Source: an uncultured Bacteroidales bacterium (GTDB lineage Bacteria > Bacteroidota > Bacteroidia > Bacteroidales > Paludibacteraceae). Taken from it: a DNA stretch of 11,986 bases. Within the stretch, counting starts at the first letter, position 1; every line of letters starts with the position of its first letter. The position numbers and the translations under genes are program-made. The notes beneath the pieces were generated by a model that saw nothing but the letters and a program-made list of their open reading frames with translations, had not been told where the DNA came from and did not search any database. Shown piece after piece: positions 1 through 6,584 of the stretch. Location of the stretch: contig CAIYTJ010000099.1 in NCBI GenBank assembly GCA_903929065.1, positions 1 to 11,986 of the forward strand, read 5' to 3'.

Positions 1-301
1 CACTCTTGACCGCGCTTAAGATGTATGAAATATCCGGGGTGTATTTTCGCTTTAAGGGTGTCGGCACACAAATAATGACGACATCAACTTCAGATAATAA
101 ATTAAAGTCAGTAGTTACATTAAAAACTTTTTTAAGAAAGCCTGATTGTACCTGATCTGCATTTATATTCTCCAATAAACTTGTAAATGTTGCCTGATTG
201 TTTAATTTGTGGAATGTTTTGTAATCATCCTCATTGTTTAATGCAAAGGATGTAGTAGATAATGACACCAACAACATAACTGAAAACAAAATCTTTTTCA
301 T
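1..301 (-). CDS. Chimeric partial ORF: small exported protein N-terminus joined to nucleotide-sugar dehydrogenase segment
   Basis: The frame starts at ATG 301-299 and stays open for 100 codons to the left edge. Residues 1-20 are a signal peptide (MKK, a hydrophobic core, then TSFA before LNNEDD). Residues from about 21 to 67 resemble the start of small exported Bacteroidales proteins of unknown function (TFHKLNNQATFTSLLENINA). From about residue 68 the sequence changes character: VTTDFNLLSEVDVVIICVPT followed by PL and PDISYI. This is the signature of the NAD-binding domain of UDP-GlcNAc/UDP-ManNAc-type 6-dehydrogenases (WbpA/TviB-like), where it normally lies about 70-110 residues into a cytoplasmic enzyme with no signal peptide. 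The Rossmann GxGxxG start of such an enzyme is absent. The frame is therefore a fusion by recombination, or an assembly chimera. The two identities come from motif recognition; the chimera is an inference. The 3' end lies outside the window. Confidence 0.6.
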   Translation of the reverse strand, partial: MKKILFSVMLLVSLSTTSFALNNEDDYKTFHKLNNQATFTSLLENINADQVQSGFLKKVFNVTTDFNLLSEVDVVIICVPTPLKRKYTPDISYILSAVKS

Positions 302-325
302 AACTCATAATTTTAAATTAATACT

Positions 326-377
326 ATAAAAAAATACAAAGAATTCCCAAAGATTTTTTAGGGGATTTCTTTGTATT
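326..377 (-). terminator. Terminator-like hairpin in the leader of the left-edge gene
   Basis: On the minus strand, arm AATACAAAGAAATCCCC (377-361) pairs with GGGAATTCTTTGTATT (348-333) across a 12-nt loop, with one mismatch. A run of seven T (334-328) overlaps and follows the distal arm. This is the shape of an intrinsic terminator. It lies between the putative promoter (about 415-422) and the start codon at 301, so it may be an attenuator. Alternatively it ends readthrough from the minus-strand gene that stops at 572. Confidence 0.5.
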
Positions 378-414
378 AGATTTAATCTTTATCAATTATT
401 TCTAATTGACACTG

Positions 415-437
415 CAAAAATACATGTTTTAAAACAT
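415..437 (-). promoter_or_regulatory. Putative Bacteroidota promoter with adjacent 14-bp palindrome
   Basis: The minus strand reads TATTTTTG at 422-415, an exact match to the TAnnTTTG -7 element, about 115 nt before the start codon at 301. Immediately upstream is the perfect palindrome ATGTTTTAAAACAT (424-437), placed between the -7 and -33 positions where an operator could act. The -33 element is only a T-run near 438-442. The background is AT-rich, so a chance match is possible. Confidence 0.35.
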
Positions 438-514
438 AAAAACGGCATTTTTCGGGTTAAATCTTCAATTTTAAGGTGTTATTTAACCTGAAATATGAAA
501 GTGATTTGGATATT

Positions 515-537
515 ATTTAGATAAAACGTATCTAAAT
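515..537. repeat. 9-bp perfect inverted repeat downstream of the HsdR_N gene
   Basis: ATTTAGATA (515-523) and TATCTAAAT (529-537) form perfect 9-bp arms around a 5-nt loop. It lies 35 nt beyond the stop of the minus-strand gene ending at 572, so it may act as a weak 3'-end hairpin. No clear T-run follows on either strand. Confidence 0.35.
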
Positions 538-571
538 GGCTGAATAATAAATATTTAAACTGTTATTACAA

Positions 572-1030
572 TTATATTACAAACAATGAATTGAAATCAG
601 GAATTTCAGGAAAAAACTCATATCGGGCAGTTTCCTGATTTACTTTACAACAATAATGCTCCAATCCATTGCTTATAATAAATAATGCTACCTTCAATTT
701 GGAATTATAGACGGCTACCTGATCGAAGGTTTCCTGATTTATAGCTACTGTTGGAGCTTTGAACTCAATAATCATAACCGGATTTGCCTCCCGGTCATAC
801 AAAACAGCATCGCAACGTTTTTTCATTCCATTCAGATTTAATTGTTTTTCAACAGCTAATAATGCTGATGGATAACCTTTTACTTCAATCAGAAACCGGA
901 TGAAATGTTGCCGCACCCATTCCTCGGGTGTGAGTGAAACAAAGCGTTTGCGTTGGGAATCAAAGATTTGAAACTTTTCGTCCACCTTTTTTATATGAAA
1001 ATTATACTCGGGAAGATTTAATTGCAACAT
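572..1030 (-). CDS. HsdR N-terminal-domain (PD-(D/E)XK nuclease-fold) protein, stand-alone
   Basis: A 152-residue protein that resembles only the N-terminal part of type I restriction HsdR subunits (HSDR_N family). The nuclease-fold core is visible: D74 in RCDAVLYDR, then E89-F90-K91 in MIIEFKAP, the D...ExK arrangement of PD-(D/E)XK enzymes. No helicase/translocase part follows and no HsdM or HsdS gene lies nearby, so this is not a restriction system. From general knowledge, short proteins of this kind are common in Bacteroidales and often sit beside holA, as here. Cellular role unknown; DNA binding or cleavage is inferred from the fold. It is divergent from amn with 71 nt between the start codons. 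A near-match -7 element (TATTATTG, minus strand 1065-1058) lies upstream. Confidence 0.85.
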   Translation of the reverse strand: MLQLNLPEYNFHIKKVDEKFQIFDSQRKRFVSLTPEEWVRQHFIRFLIEVKGYPSALLAVEKQLNLNGMKKRCDAVLYDREANPVMIIEFKAPTVAINQETFDQVAVYNSKLKVALFIISNGLEHYCCKVNQETARYEFFPEIPDFNSLFVI

Positions 1031-1037
1031 TTTTTAG

Positions 1038-1065
1038 TATTTTTGTTTCCACTTTTCCAATAATA
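1038..1065. promoter_or_regulatory. Divergent promoter region between HsdR_N gene and amn
   Basis: On the plus strand TATTTTTG (1038-1045) matches TAnnTTTG exactly and would give amn a leader of about 50 nt. On the minus strand TATTATTG (1065-1058) matches with one mismatch and would serve the HsdR_N gene. No convincing -33 TTTG was seen for either. The amn start was therefore set inside the intergenic space and not at an upstream in-frame codon overlapping the neighbour. Confidence 0.4.
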
Positions 1066-1101
1066 GGGCGAAGTTACAAAACAATATTTAATATTGAGCG
1101 A

Positions 1102-1875
1102 ATGAAAACAAAAAAAGAAATTGTAGAAAACTGGCTTCCCCGTTACACGAAGCGACCGTTGAATGAATTTACCGACCATATCCTGCTTACCAACTTTAAT
1201 AATTATGTTGAGCTTTTTGCCGAATGGTTTAATGTGCCGGTTGTAGGACGGGATGGAAACATGCCTAATGCTTCTGCTAACGGTATAACCATTATCAATT
1301 TTGGAATGGGAAGTCCGAATGCTGCAATCATTATGGATATATTGTCTGCGATTCATCCCAAAGCGGTTTTGTTTTTGGGCAAATGCGGTGGATTGAAAGA
1401 TAAAAACAAAATGGGTGATTATATCCTGCCAAGTGCTGCAATCCGTGGAGAAGGAACTTCAAACGATTATTTTCCGCCTGAAATACCCGCATTACCGGCA
1501 TTTAGCCTTCAACGCGCTGTTTCTTCGAACATTCGTGACTTTGGTAAGGATTACTGGACCGGAACGGTTTATACAACCAATCGACGTGTATGGGAACATG
1601 ATGAAAAATTCAAGGAATATCTTCGTTCAACCCGTGCAATAGCCATTGATATGGAAACAGCCACACTTTTCTCTGCCGGATTTTATAATTCAATCCCGAT
1701 TGGTGCTTTATTATTGGTTTCTGACATGCCATTACACGAAGAAGGCATTAAAACAACAGAAAGTGATCAGAAAGTGACTGCCAACTTTGTGGAAGAACAT
1801 ATCAAAATCGGTGTGAAATCGCTGTCATCATTAATAAATAACAGTAAGACTATTAAACACTTGCGTTTCGAGTAG
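1102..1875 (+). CDS. amn: AMP nucleosidase (phosphorylase superfamily)
   Basis: A 257-residue cytoplasmic enzyme expected to hydrolyse AMP to adenine and ribose 5-phosphate in purine salvage. The fold is the PNP/UDP phosphorylase superfamily: FGMGSPNAAIIMDIL at about 67-81 forms the phosphate/ribose loop, FLGKCGGL follows at 91-98, and AIDMETATLF (181-190) holds the ribose-binding Met-Glu of this family, with D208 in SDMPL as the base-contacting acid. The length fits the short Bacteroidota form, which lacks the N-terminal regulatory domain of E. coli Amn. The frame is open upstream to 934, but that extension runs antisense into the divergent gene and through the promoter region, so ATG 1102 (MKTKKE) was chosen. 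A related nucleoside phosphorylase is the alternative identity. Confidence 0.88.
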   Translation: MKTKKEIVENWLPRYTKRPLNEFTDHILLTNFNNYVELFAEWFNVPVVGRDGNMPNASANGITIINFGMGSPNAAIIMDILSAIHPKAVLFLGKCGGLKDKNKMGDYILPSAAIRGEGTSNDYFPPEIPALPAFSLQRAVSSNIRDFGKDYWTGTVYTTNRRVWEHDEKFKEYLRSTRAIAIDMETATLFSAGFYNSIPIGALLLVSDMPLHEEGIKTTESDQKVTANFVEEHIKIGVKSLSSLINNSKTIKHLRFE

Positions 1876-1894
1876 ACCTATTGATTTAAAATCC

Positions 1895-1914
1895 GGACAA
1901 GTCACGACTTGTCC
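1895..1914. repeat. Dispersed-type 20-bp inverted repeat (GGACAAGTC/GACTTGTCC)
   Basis: GGACAAGTC (1895-1903) and GACTTGTCC (1906-1914) are perfect 9-bp arms with a 2-bp spacer, followed by CTACC. The motif resembles short palindromic repeats scattered between genes in Bacteroidota genomes. It lies in the 57-bp gap between amn and holA and could form a hairpin in a joint transcript or terminate amn, though no T-run follows. Confidence 0.55.
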
Positions 1915-1932
1915 CTACCGAAAAACTGAACT

Positions 1933-2952
1933 GTGGCCAAACAAGAATTTACTTACGACCAGATTTTATCTGATTTACAACGGAAAAACTATTCTCCCGT
2001 TTACTTTTTAATGGGCGAGGAGCCTTATTATATTGATGTTATCTCCGATTATATTCAGAAAAACGTATTGGATGAAACGGAGAAGGAGTTTGACCTGACT
2101 GTTTTGTATGGAAAGGATGTGGCTGATATTTCGATAGTTATCAATGCTGCCAAAAGGTATCCAATGATGGGAACGTATCAGGTTCTGATTGTGAAGGAAG
2201 CTCAGCTGATTAAAGATTGGGACAATTTGGTTCATTATCTTTCTAATCCATTAAAATCTACCATCTTAGTTTTTTGCTATAAATACGGAACACCGGACAA
2301 ACGCAAAAAATGGTTTCAGGAAATTAATAAAATTGCTACCGTTTACGAATCGGTGAAACTGCGTGATTATGAGGTTGGTTCATGGATTACGAAGTATTGC
2401 CGTTCCAGGAACGTTCAGATTGAGGAAAAAGCAGTTGCGATGCTGTCGGAATTCCTTGGAACTGATTTGAACAAGCTGGTGAATGAAGTGGATAAGTTGA
2501 TTCTGACAAAACCCAGTGAGGCGCATAGCATTACGCCCGAATTGATTGAAAAAAACATTGGAATAAGTAAGGATTTCAATGTGTTTGAATTGCAGGTGGC
2601 ACTGGTGAACAAAGATGTATTGAAAGCAAACCGGATTGTACGGTATTTTGCTGAGAATAAGAAGGCAAACCCAATGGTACTGACACTTTCGCAGCTTTTC
2701 AAATTCTTCAGCGACCTGATGATTTATCATTATTTGTCGGATAAGAGTCAGGGTGCAGTTGCTTCCGAACTAAGAATAAACCCTTATTTTGTAAAGGATT
2801 ACCAAAAAGCAGCCCAAAGTTTCGGGGCATGGAAAACCATGAATATCATTTCGTGGATTCGCGAAACGGATGCAAGGTATAAAGGCATTGATAATCCAAG
2901 TACCGATGAAGGAGAATTACTGAAAGAGCTGGTTTTCAAGATTCTGCATTAA
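1933..2952 (+). CDS. holA: DNA polymerase III subunit delta
   Basis: A 339-residue clamp-loader subunit that opens the beta sliding clamp on DNA, working with DnaX and delta-prime. The N-terminal AAA+-like domain shows the family signature PVYFLMGEEPYYID (about 22-35), then LYGKDV and a strand-helix pattern RYPMMGTYQVLIVKEAQ where Walker-type residues are degenerate, as usual for delta. The middle carries SWITKYCRSRNVQIEEKAVAMLSE-type lid-domain helices (quoted in part) and the C-terminal collar includes LSQLFKFFSDLM and GELLKELVFKILH. Length is normal (about 340). The start is GTG at 1933; it gives MAKQEFTY right at the conserved domain, and no ATG fits better. It follows amn by 57 bp, so co-transcription is possible. 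Confidence 0.92.
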   Translation: MAKQEFTYDQILSDLQRKNYSPVYFLMGEEPYYIDVISDYIQKNVLDETEKEFDLTVLYGKDVADISIVINAAKRYPMMGTYQVLIVKEAQLIKDWDNLVHYLSNPLKSTILVFCYKYGTPDKRKKWFQEINKIATVYESVKLRDYEVGSWITKYCRSRNVQIEEKAVAMLSEFLGTDLNKLVNEVDKLILTKPSEAHSITPELIEKNIGISKDFNVFELQVALVNKDVLKANRIVRYFAENKKANPMVLTLSQLFKFFSDLMIYHYLSDKSQGAVASELRINPYFVKDYQKAAQSFGAWKTMNIISWIRETDARYKGIDNPSTDEGELLKELVFKILH

Positions 2953-3093
2953 TTTTTTTACCACAAAAGTCACAAAAGAAACACATAAGCTTTTGTAAAC
3001 TAAAAGTTTTTACTTTTTGAAGAATTTAGTATTATAATTTCTTTCAATTTTACATTTCCATATTATTGGACTTTTGTGTTCCTTTTGTGGTTT
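2953..3093. repeat. MITE-sized element E1 with ACCACAAAAG inverted ends
   Basis: Directly after the holA stop come seven T, then ACCACAAAAG and two more CACA(A/T)AAG-like units at roughly 10-11-nt spacing (2960-2989). The right end (3071-3091) is the inverse: its reverse complement reads ACCACAAAAGGAACACAAAAG. The ends could pair in RNA or single-stranded DNA, enclosing about 80 bp of AT-rich sequence. The same architecture recurs at 5342-5545 with ACCACTAAGG ends. No reading frame or target duplication was seen. The poly-T start suggests it may also act as a 3'-end hairpin. Confidence 0.6.
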
Positions 3094-3197
3094 ATTTTTA
3101 TTTATCCAATTAATAAAATGCTTTTATATGTATTTTAGATGTTACAGAGTGTTTTATAATTTGTATTATACCAATTGTGTTTTTATTTATATAAACT
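3094..3197 (+). promoter_or_regulatory. AT-rich upstream region of tex
   Basis: About 100 bp of very AT-rich sequence between element E1 and the tex start. TATAATTTG (near 3154) is one base longer than a TAnnTTTG -7 element, and no exact match was found. The tex promoter probably lies here but cannot be placed with confidence. Confidence 0.25.
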
Positions 3198-5339
3198 ATG
3201 TCCACTGAAACGACACAAATTCCGGCTAAATTTATCTCCCTGATAGCCAATTCGCTTCAACTTACCGAAAAACAAGTCCGTAATACCATTCAGCTGCTCA
3301 ATGAGGGCGCTACCATACCGTTTATAAGCCGTTACCGCAAGGAAATGACCGATGGGCTGGACGAAGTGCAGATTGGCGACACCAAGGAGCAATACGACAA
3401 GTTGTGCGAACTGGCTAAACGCAAACTGGCCGTGCTGAAATCAATTGAAGAACAGGATAAACTCACCGATGAACTGAAAGCGAGGATTGATAATTGCTGG
3501 AATATTACAGAGCTGGAAGATATTTACCTGCCATACAAACCTAAACGCCGTACCCGTGCCGAGATTGCCCGGGAAAAAGGACTGGAACCGCTGGCAAAGA
3601 TGCTGATGAAGCAACTGTCGAATGATGTGGAACGATTGGCACAACCGTTTGTAAAGGATAAGGTGGAGAATGTGGAAGATGCACTGGCCGGAGCCCGTGA
3701 TATTATGGCTGAGTGGATGAATGAAAGCGAAGCAGCGAGGAATTCCATTCGTCAGATATTTGCGCGGGAAGCTGTAATTTCTTCAAAACTGATAAAAGGA
3801 AAAGAGGAAGAAGCGCAAAAGTACCGTGATTACTTTGATATGAGCGAAAAACTCGCCCGATGCTCGTCGCACCGGTTGCTGGCTATGCGACGCGGAGAAG
3901 CGGAAGGCTTTTTGAGGGTGAATATTACGCCGGAAGATGAACATTGCCTCGAGAAATTAGACCGGATCTTCGTAAAAGGAGAAACGGAATCGGCAGAGCA
4001 AGTAGCTGATGCAGTAACTGATGCCTATAAACGATTATTGAAACCCAGTATTGAAACGGAATTTGCTTCTGAAAGCAAGGCCAAAGCCGATTTGGAAGCA
4101 ATCCGTGTGTTTGCCGAGAATCTGCGGCAATTATTGCTGGCTCCGCCGTTGGGACAGCAGCGTGTATTGGGAATTGATCCAGGATTCCGAACCGGTTGCA
4201 AAGTGGTTTGCTTAGATGCGCAGGGAAATCTTCTTCATAACGAGACGATTTATCCGCATCCTCCGGTAAATGAGACCCAGCAAGCCATGCGTAAGGTGCA
4301 GAAAATGGTGGAGGCCTACGATATTCAGGCCATTGCCATTGGAAACGGAACAGCAGGGCGCGAAACAGAACAGTTTATCCAGAATACACGCTTCGACCGT
4401 GAAGTAAAACTATTTGTGGTAAGTGAGAATGGCGCATCCATTTATTCTGCTTCTAAAATAGCCCGCGATGAGTTCCCTGATTATGATGTAACGGTGCGTG
4501 GAGCGGTTTCGATTGGCAGAAGATTGATGGATCCGTTGGCAGAACTGGTAAAAATTGACCCAAAATCCATTGGTGTAGGGCAATATCAGCACGATGTGGA
4601 TCAGTCGCAATTGAAAAAAGCACTGGACCAAACAGTGGAAAATGCCGTGAACCGGGTAGGAGTGAACCTCAATACCGCCAGCAAGCATTTGCTGACGTAT
4701 ATTTCGGGACTGGGACCACAGCTGGCGCAGAACATTGTGGATTTCAGAGCAGAAAACGGTGCGTTTAAAAGCCGGAAACAGCTTATGAAAGTGCCTAAAA
4801 TGGGTGCAAAATCGTTTGAACAGAGCGCAGGCTTCCTTCGCATACCGGATGGGGAGAATTTGCTCGATAATTCGGCTGTGCACCCCGAAAGTTACGGCAT
4901 TGTAGAAGCTATGGCTAAAGATTTGAAGGTGGATGTGAAGGAATTAATCCAAAACAAGGAATTAAAGAAAAGTATTGATTTACAGAAGTATATAACTGCG
5001 AATGTGGGTCTTCCAACGCTGAATGACATCCTTCAGGAACTGGAAAAGCCAGGCCGTGATCCGCGAAGTGGTATCAAAGTTTTTGAATTTGATGCGAATG
5101 TGAAGATCATAGGTGATTTGCGAACAGGCATGGAATTGCCCGGAATTGTTACGAATATCACTAATTTCGGGGCTTTTGTGGATATTGGCATCAAGGAAAA
5201 CGGTTTGGTGCATATCTCTAACATGTCCGACAAGTATATTTCCAATCCGGCCGATGTGGTGTCGGTGCATCAGCATGTGAAAGTGCGGGTATTGGAAGTG
5301 GATGCACTGAGGAAGAGGGTGCAGTTGAAGCTAATATAA
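3198..5339 (+). CDS. tex: Tex family RNA-binding transcriptional accessory protein
   Basis: A 713-residue cytoplasmic nucleic-acid-binding protein of the Tex family, linked to transcription and RNA processing and often important for fitness. The domain order is complete. An N-terminal helical region contains the family motif PFISRYRKEMTDGLDEVQ (41-58). A YqgF/RuvC-like domain starts at LGIDPGFRTGCKV (324-336) and includes AIGNGTAGRETE. Helix-hairpin-helix repeats follow around LLTYISGLGPQLAQNIV and GAFKSRKQLMKVPKMG. A C-terminal S1 domain contains GMELPGIVTNITNFGAFVDI and ends LRKRVQLKLI. The length is slightly shorter than E. coli YhgF, as in other Bacteroidota. It appears monocistronic, with repeat elements on both sides. 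Confidence 0.96.
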   Translation: MSTETTQIPAKFISLIANSLQLTEKQVRNTIQLLNEGATIPFISRYRKEMTDGLDEVQIGDTKEQYDKLCELAKRKLAVLKSIEEQDKLTDELKARIDNCWNITELEDIYLPYKPKRRTRAEIAREKGLEPLAKMLMKQLSNDVERLAQPFVKDKVENVEDALAGARDIMAEWMNESEAARNSIRQIFAREAVISSKLIKGKEEEAQKYRDYFDMSEKLARCSSHRLLAMRRGEAEGFLRVNITPEDEHCLEKLDRIFVKGETESAEQVADAVTDAYKRLLKPSIETEFASESKAKADLEAIRVFAENLRQLLLAPPLGQQRVLGIDPGFRTGCKVVCLDAQGNLLHNETIYPHPPVNETQQAMRKVQKMVEAYDIQAIAIGNGTAGRETEQFIQNTRFDREVKLFVVSENGASIYSASKIARDEFPDYDVTVRGAVSIGRRLMDPLAELVKIDPKSIGVGQYQHDVDQSQLKKALDQTVENAVNRVGVNLNTASKHLLTYISGLGPQLAQNIVDFRAENGAFKSRKQLMKVPKMGAKSFEQSAGFLRIPDGENLLDNSAVHPESYGIVEAMAKDLKVDVKELIQNKELKKSIDLQKYITANVGLPTLNDILQELEKPGRDPRSGIKVFEFDANVKIIGDLRTGMELPGIVTNITNFGAFVDIGIKENGLVHISNMSDKYISNPADVVSVHQHVKVRVLEVDALRKRVQLKLI

Positions 5340-5341
5340 TT

Positions 5342-5545
5342 TTTTTTACCACTAAGGTACTAAGAGCACGGAGAATCACTAAGAAATTAATTTTTATCAC
5401 CACTAAGGAACTAAGAACACATTGTTTATTGAATTAGAATAAAGCATTTTAGAATCAATTGCCGTCACATTTATATGCAGGCAATTGATATACCTGATAT
5501 AAGCTTAGTGAAACTTTGTGTACTTAGTACCTTAGTGGTAAAAAA
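5342..5545. repeat. MITE-like element E2 (204 bp) with 23-bp perfect terminal inverted repeats and nested palindrome
   Basis: The left end 5342-5364 (six T then ACCACTAAGGTACTAAG) is an exact inverse of the right end 5523-5545. Beyond that the match continues imperfectly to about 37 bp, keeping CAC..AG and TCACTAAG units. A second direct copy of the end motif (ACCACTAAGGAACTAAG) begins at about 5399. In the centre ATCAATTGCC (5454-5463) and GGCAATTGAT (5480-5489) form a perfect 10-bp inner inverted repeat. No protein is encoded and no target duplication was recognised. The element starts 3 bp after the tex stop and ends 9 bp before the nitroreductase start, so any transcript of either gene may include part of this structure. 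It is related in design to E1 at 2953-3093. Confidence 0.75.
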
Positions 5546-5554
5546 CAAAACAGC

Positions 5555-6394
5555 ATGATAAAAGACATTGAAAAGATAATCAGAACAAGGAAATCAATCC
5601 GGACGTACAATAATACTGCCATTGAACCGGCTGTAAAGCAACAGGTACTTGATTTTATGAGGGATAATTCAATGGGATTGTTTGGAAACAGGGTGGAGTT
5701 TTTCTGGATTGATGGCAATGCGGATGAATTTAAGGATACAAAGCTGGGTACGTATGGCGTTATTTCGGGTACAAAGAGTTTTATCACCGGCAAAATCACC
5801 GATTCGGATAAGAATTTTGAGGATTTCGGGTATTGCATGGAAAAACTGATTCTGTATTGTGCTCAACTGAATATCGGGACGTGTTGGCTGGGCGGAACAT
5901 ACAATAAAACGGCTTTTGGAACTTCATTAAAGTTGAAAGAGGGAGAAATAATACCTGCAGTTTCGCCGGTGGGTTATTTTGGTAGCAAAAAACGAACGAT
6001 TGACAAGCTTTTCAGACGAATGGCCGGTTCGGATAACCGCAAGCCGTTTGATGAATTATTTTTCTCAACCGATTTTACGCAGCAACTTTCAGAAATAGAG
6101 AAAGCAATTTACGGTTTTTTCCTTGAAATGGTTCGACTGGCACCATCGGCATCGAATAAACAGCCCTGGAGGGTGGTTCTGATGGATAATGTGTTTCATT
6201 TTTACCTGAAACGCACCCCGAATTACAACAGCAAACTGATGCAATCGGATTTACAACGGGTGGATATGGGCATTGGCATGGCACATTTTGAACTAGCACT
6301 GGCGGAAAAGCAGCTTAACCATGCATGGCTGGTTGAAAATCCGGGTTTGGAAGTGGAAGAGCTGACTGAATATATTGCGAGTTGCAGGATTTAA
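5555..6394 (+). CDS. Nitroreductase family protein, tandem-domain TM1586 type
   Basis: A 279-residue predicted FMN-dependent oxidoreductase of the nitroreductase superfamily. The first half opens with the phosphate-binding Arg cluster RTRKSIRTY (10-18) and contains GYCMEKLILYCAQLNIGTCW (92-111), the helix before the flavin site. The second half repeats the design: EMVRLAPSASNKQPWR (191-206) is the classic FMN-contacting APS.(N)xQPW motif, followed by RVDMGIGMAHF (235-245). Having both sets in one chain matches the TM1586-type (TM_nitroreductase) group, where two half-domains mimic the usual homodimer. The natural substrate is not known for this group; NAD(P)H-linked reduction is inferred. The start codon follows the right end of repeat element E2 by 9 bp, with no visible Shine-Dalgarno sequence. 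Probably monocistronic. Confidence 0.88.
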   Translation: MIKDIEKIIRTRKSIRTYNNTAIEPAVKQQVLDFMRDNSMGLFGNRVEFFWIDGNADEFKDTKLGTYGVISGTKSFITGKITDSDKNFEDFGYCMEKLILYCAQLNIGTCWLGGTYNKTAFGTSLKLKEGEIIPAVSPVGYFGSKKRTIDKLFRRMAGSDNRKPFDELFFSTDFTQQLSEIEKAIYGFFLEMVRLAPSASNKQPWRVVLMDNVFHFYLKRTPNYNSKLMQSDLQRVDMGIGMAHFELALAEKQLNHAWLVENPGLEVEELTEYIASCRI

Positions 6395-6453
6395 CCCTCG
6401 CAACCGATCCCAGCAACGGTAACTATAACATTAAGTTTAATGATATTTCTGCA

Positions 6454-6476
6454 ATTCTATTTTTTTTTTAGAAATA
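6454..6476 (+). terminator. Possible weak terminator or T-run after the nitroreductase gene
   Basis: A short TTCTA...TAGAA inverted repeat encloses a run of T (about 6455-6474), about 60 nt after the stop at 6394. The hairpin is weak and AT-only, so this is a tentative 3' end. Confidence 0.2.
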
Positions 6477-6494
6477 CGCATAACATTCTTTTTG

Positions 6495-6574
6495 TTGTAC
6501 CAGGTAATATTTCGTTAGTAAGTGAATTATATTCCTGCTTAGAGTTACCTGTAACCCTGAAAAAATCTGTACAA
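6495..6574 (+). promoter_or_regulatory. Paired segments in the nhaA leader
   Basis: TTGTACCAGGTAA (6495-6507) can pair with TTACCTG (6545-6551) and GTACAA (6569-6574): contiguous on the left, interrupted by 17 nt on the right. It lies in the roughly 90 nt upstream of nhaA. A one-mismatch -7 element (TCTTTTTG, 6487-6494) sits just before it, so the fold would begin near the 5' end of the mRNA. It could be a regulatory leader; it does not match any Na+-responsive riboswitch that I can recall. Confidence 0.25.
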
Positions 6575-6584
6575 TGACTTAAAT

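Noticed and set aside
572..1030. Type I restriction-modification system
   Set aside because: Only the HsdR N-terminal domain is present; no helicase part, HsdM or HsdS is nearby.
934..1101. Upstream extension of the amn frame starting at 934
   Set aside because: It runs antisense through the start of the divergent HsdR_N gene and across the putative promoters, and the known short AMP nucleosidase form begins near MKTKKE at 1102.
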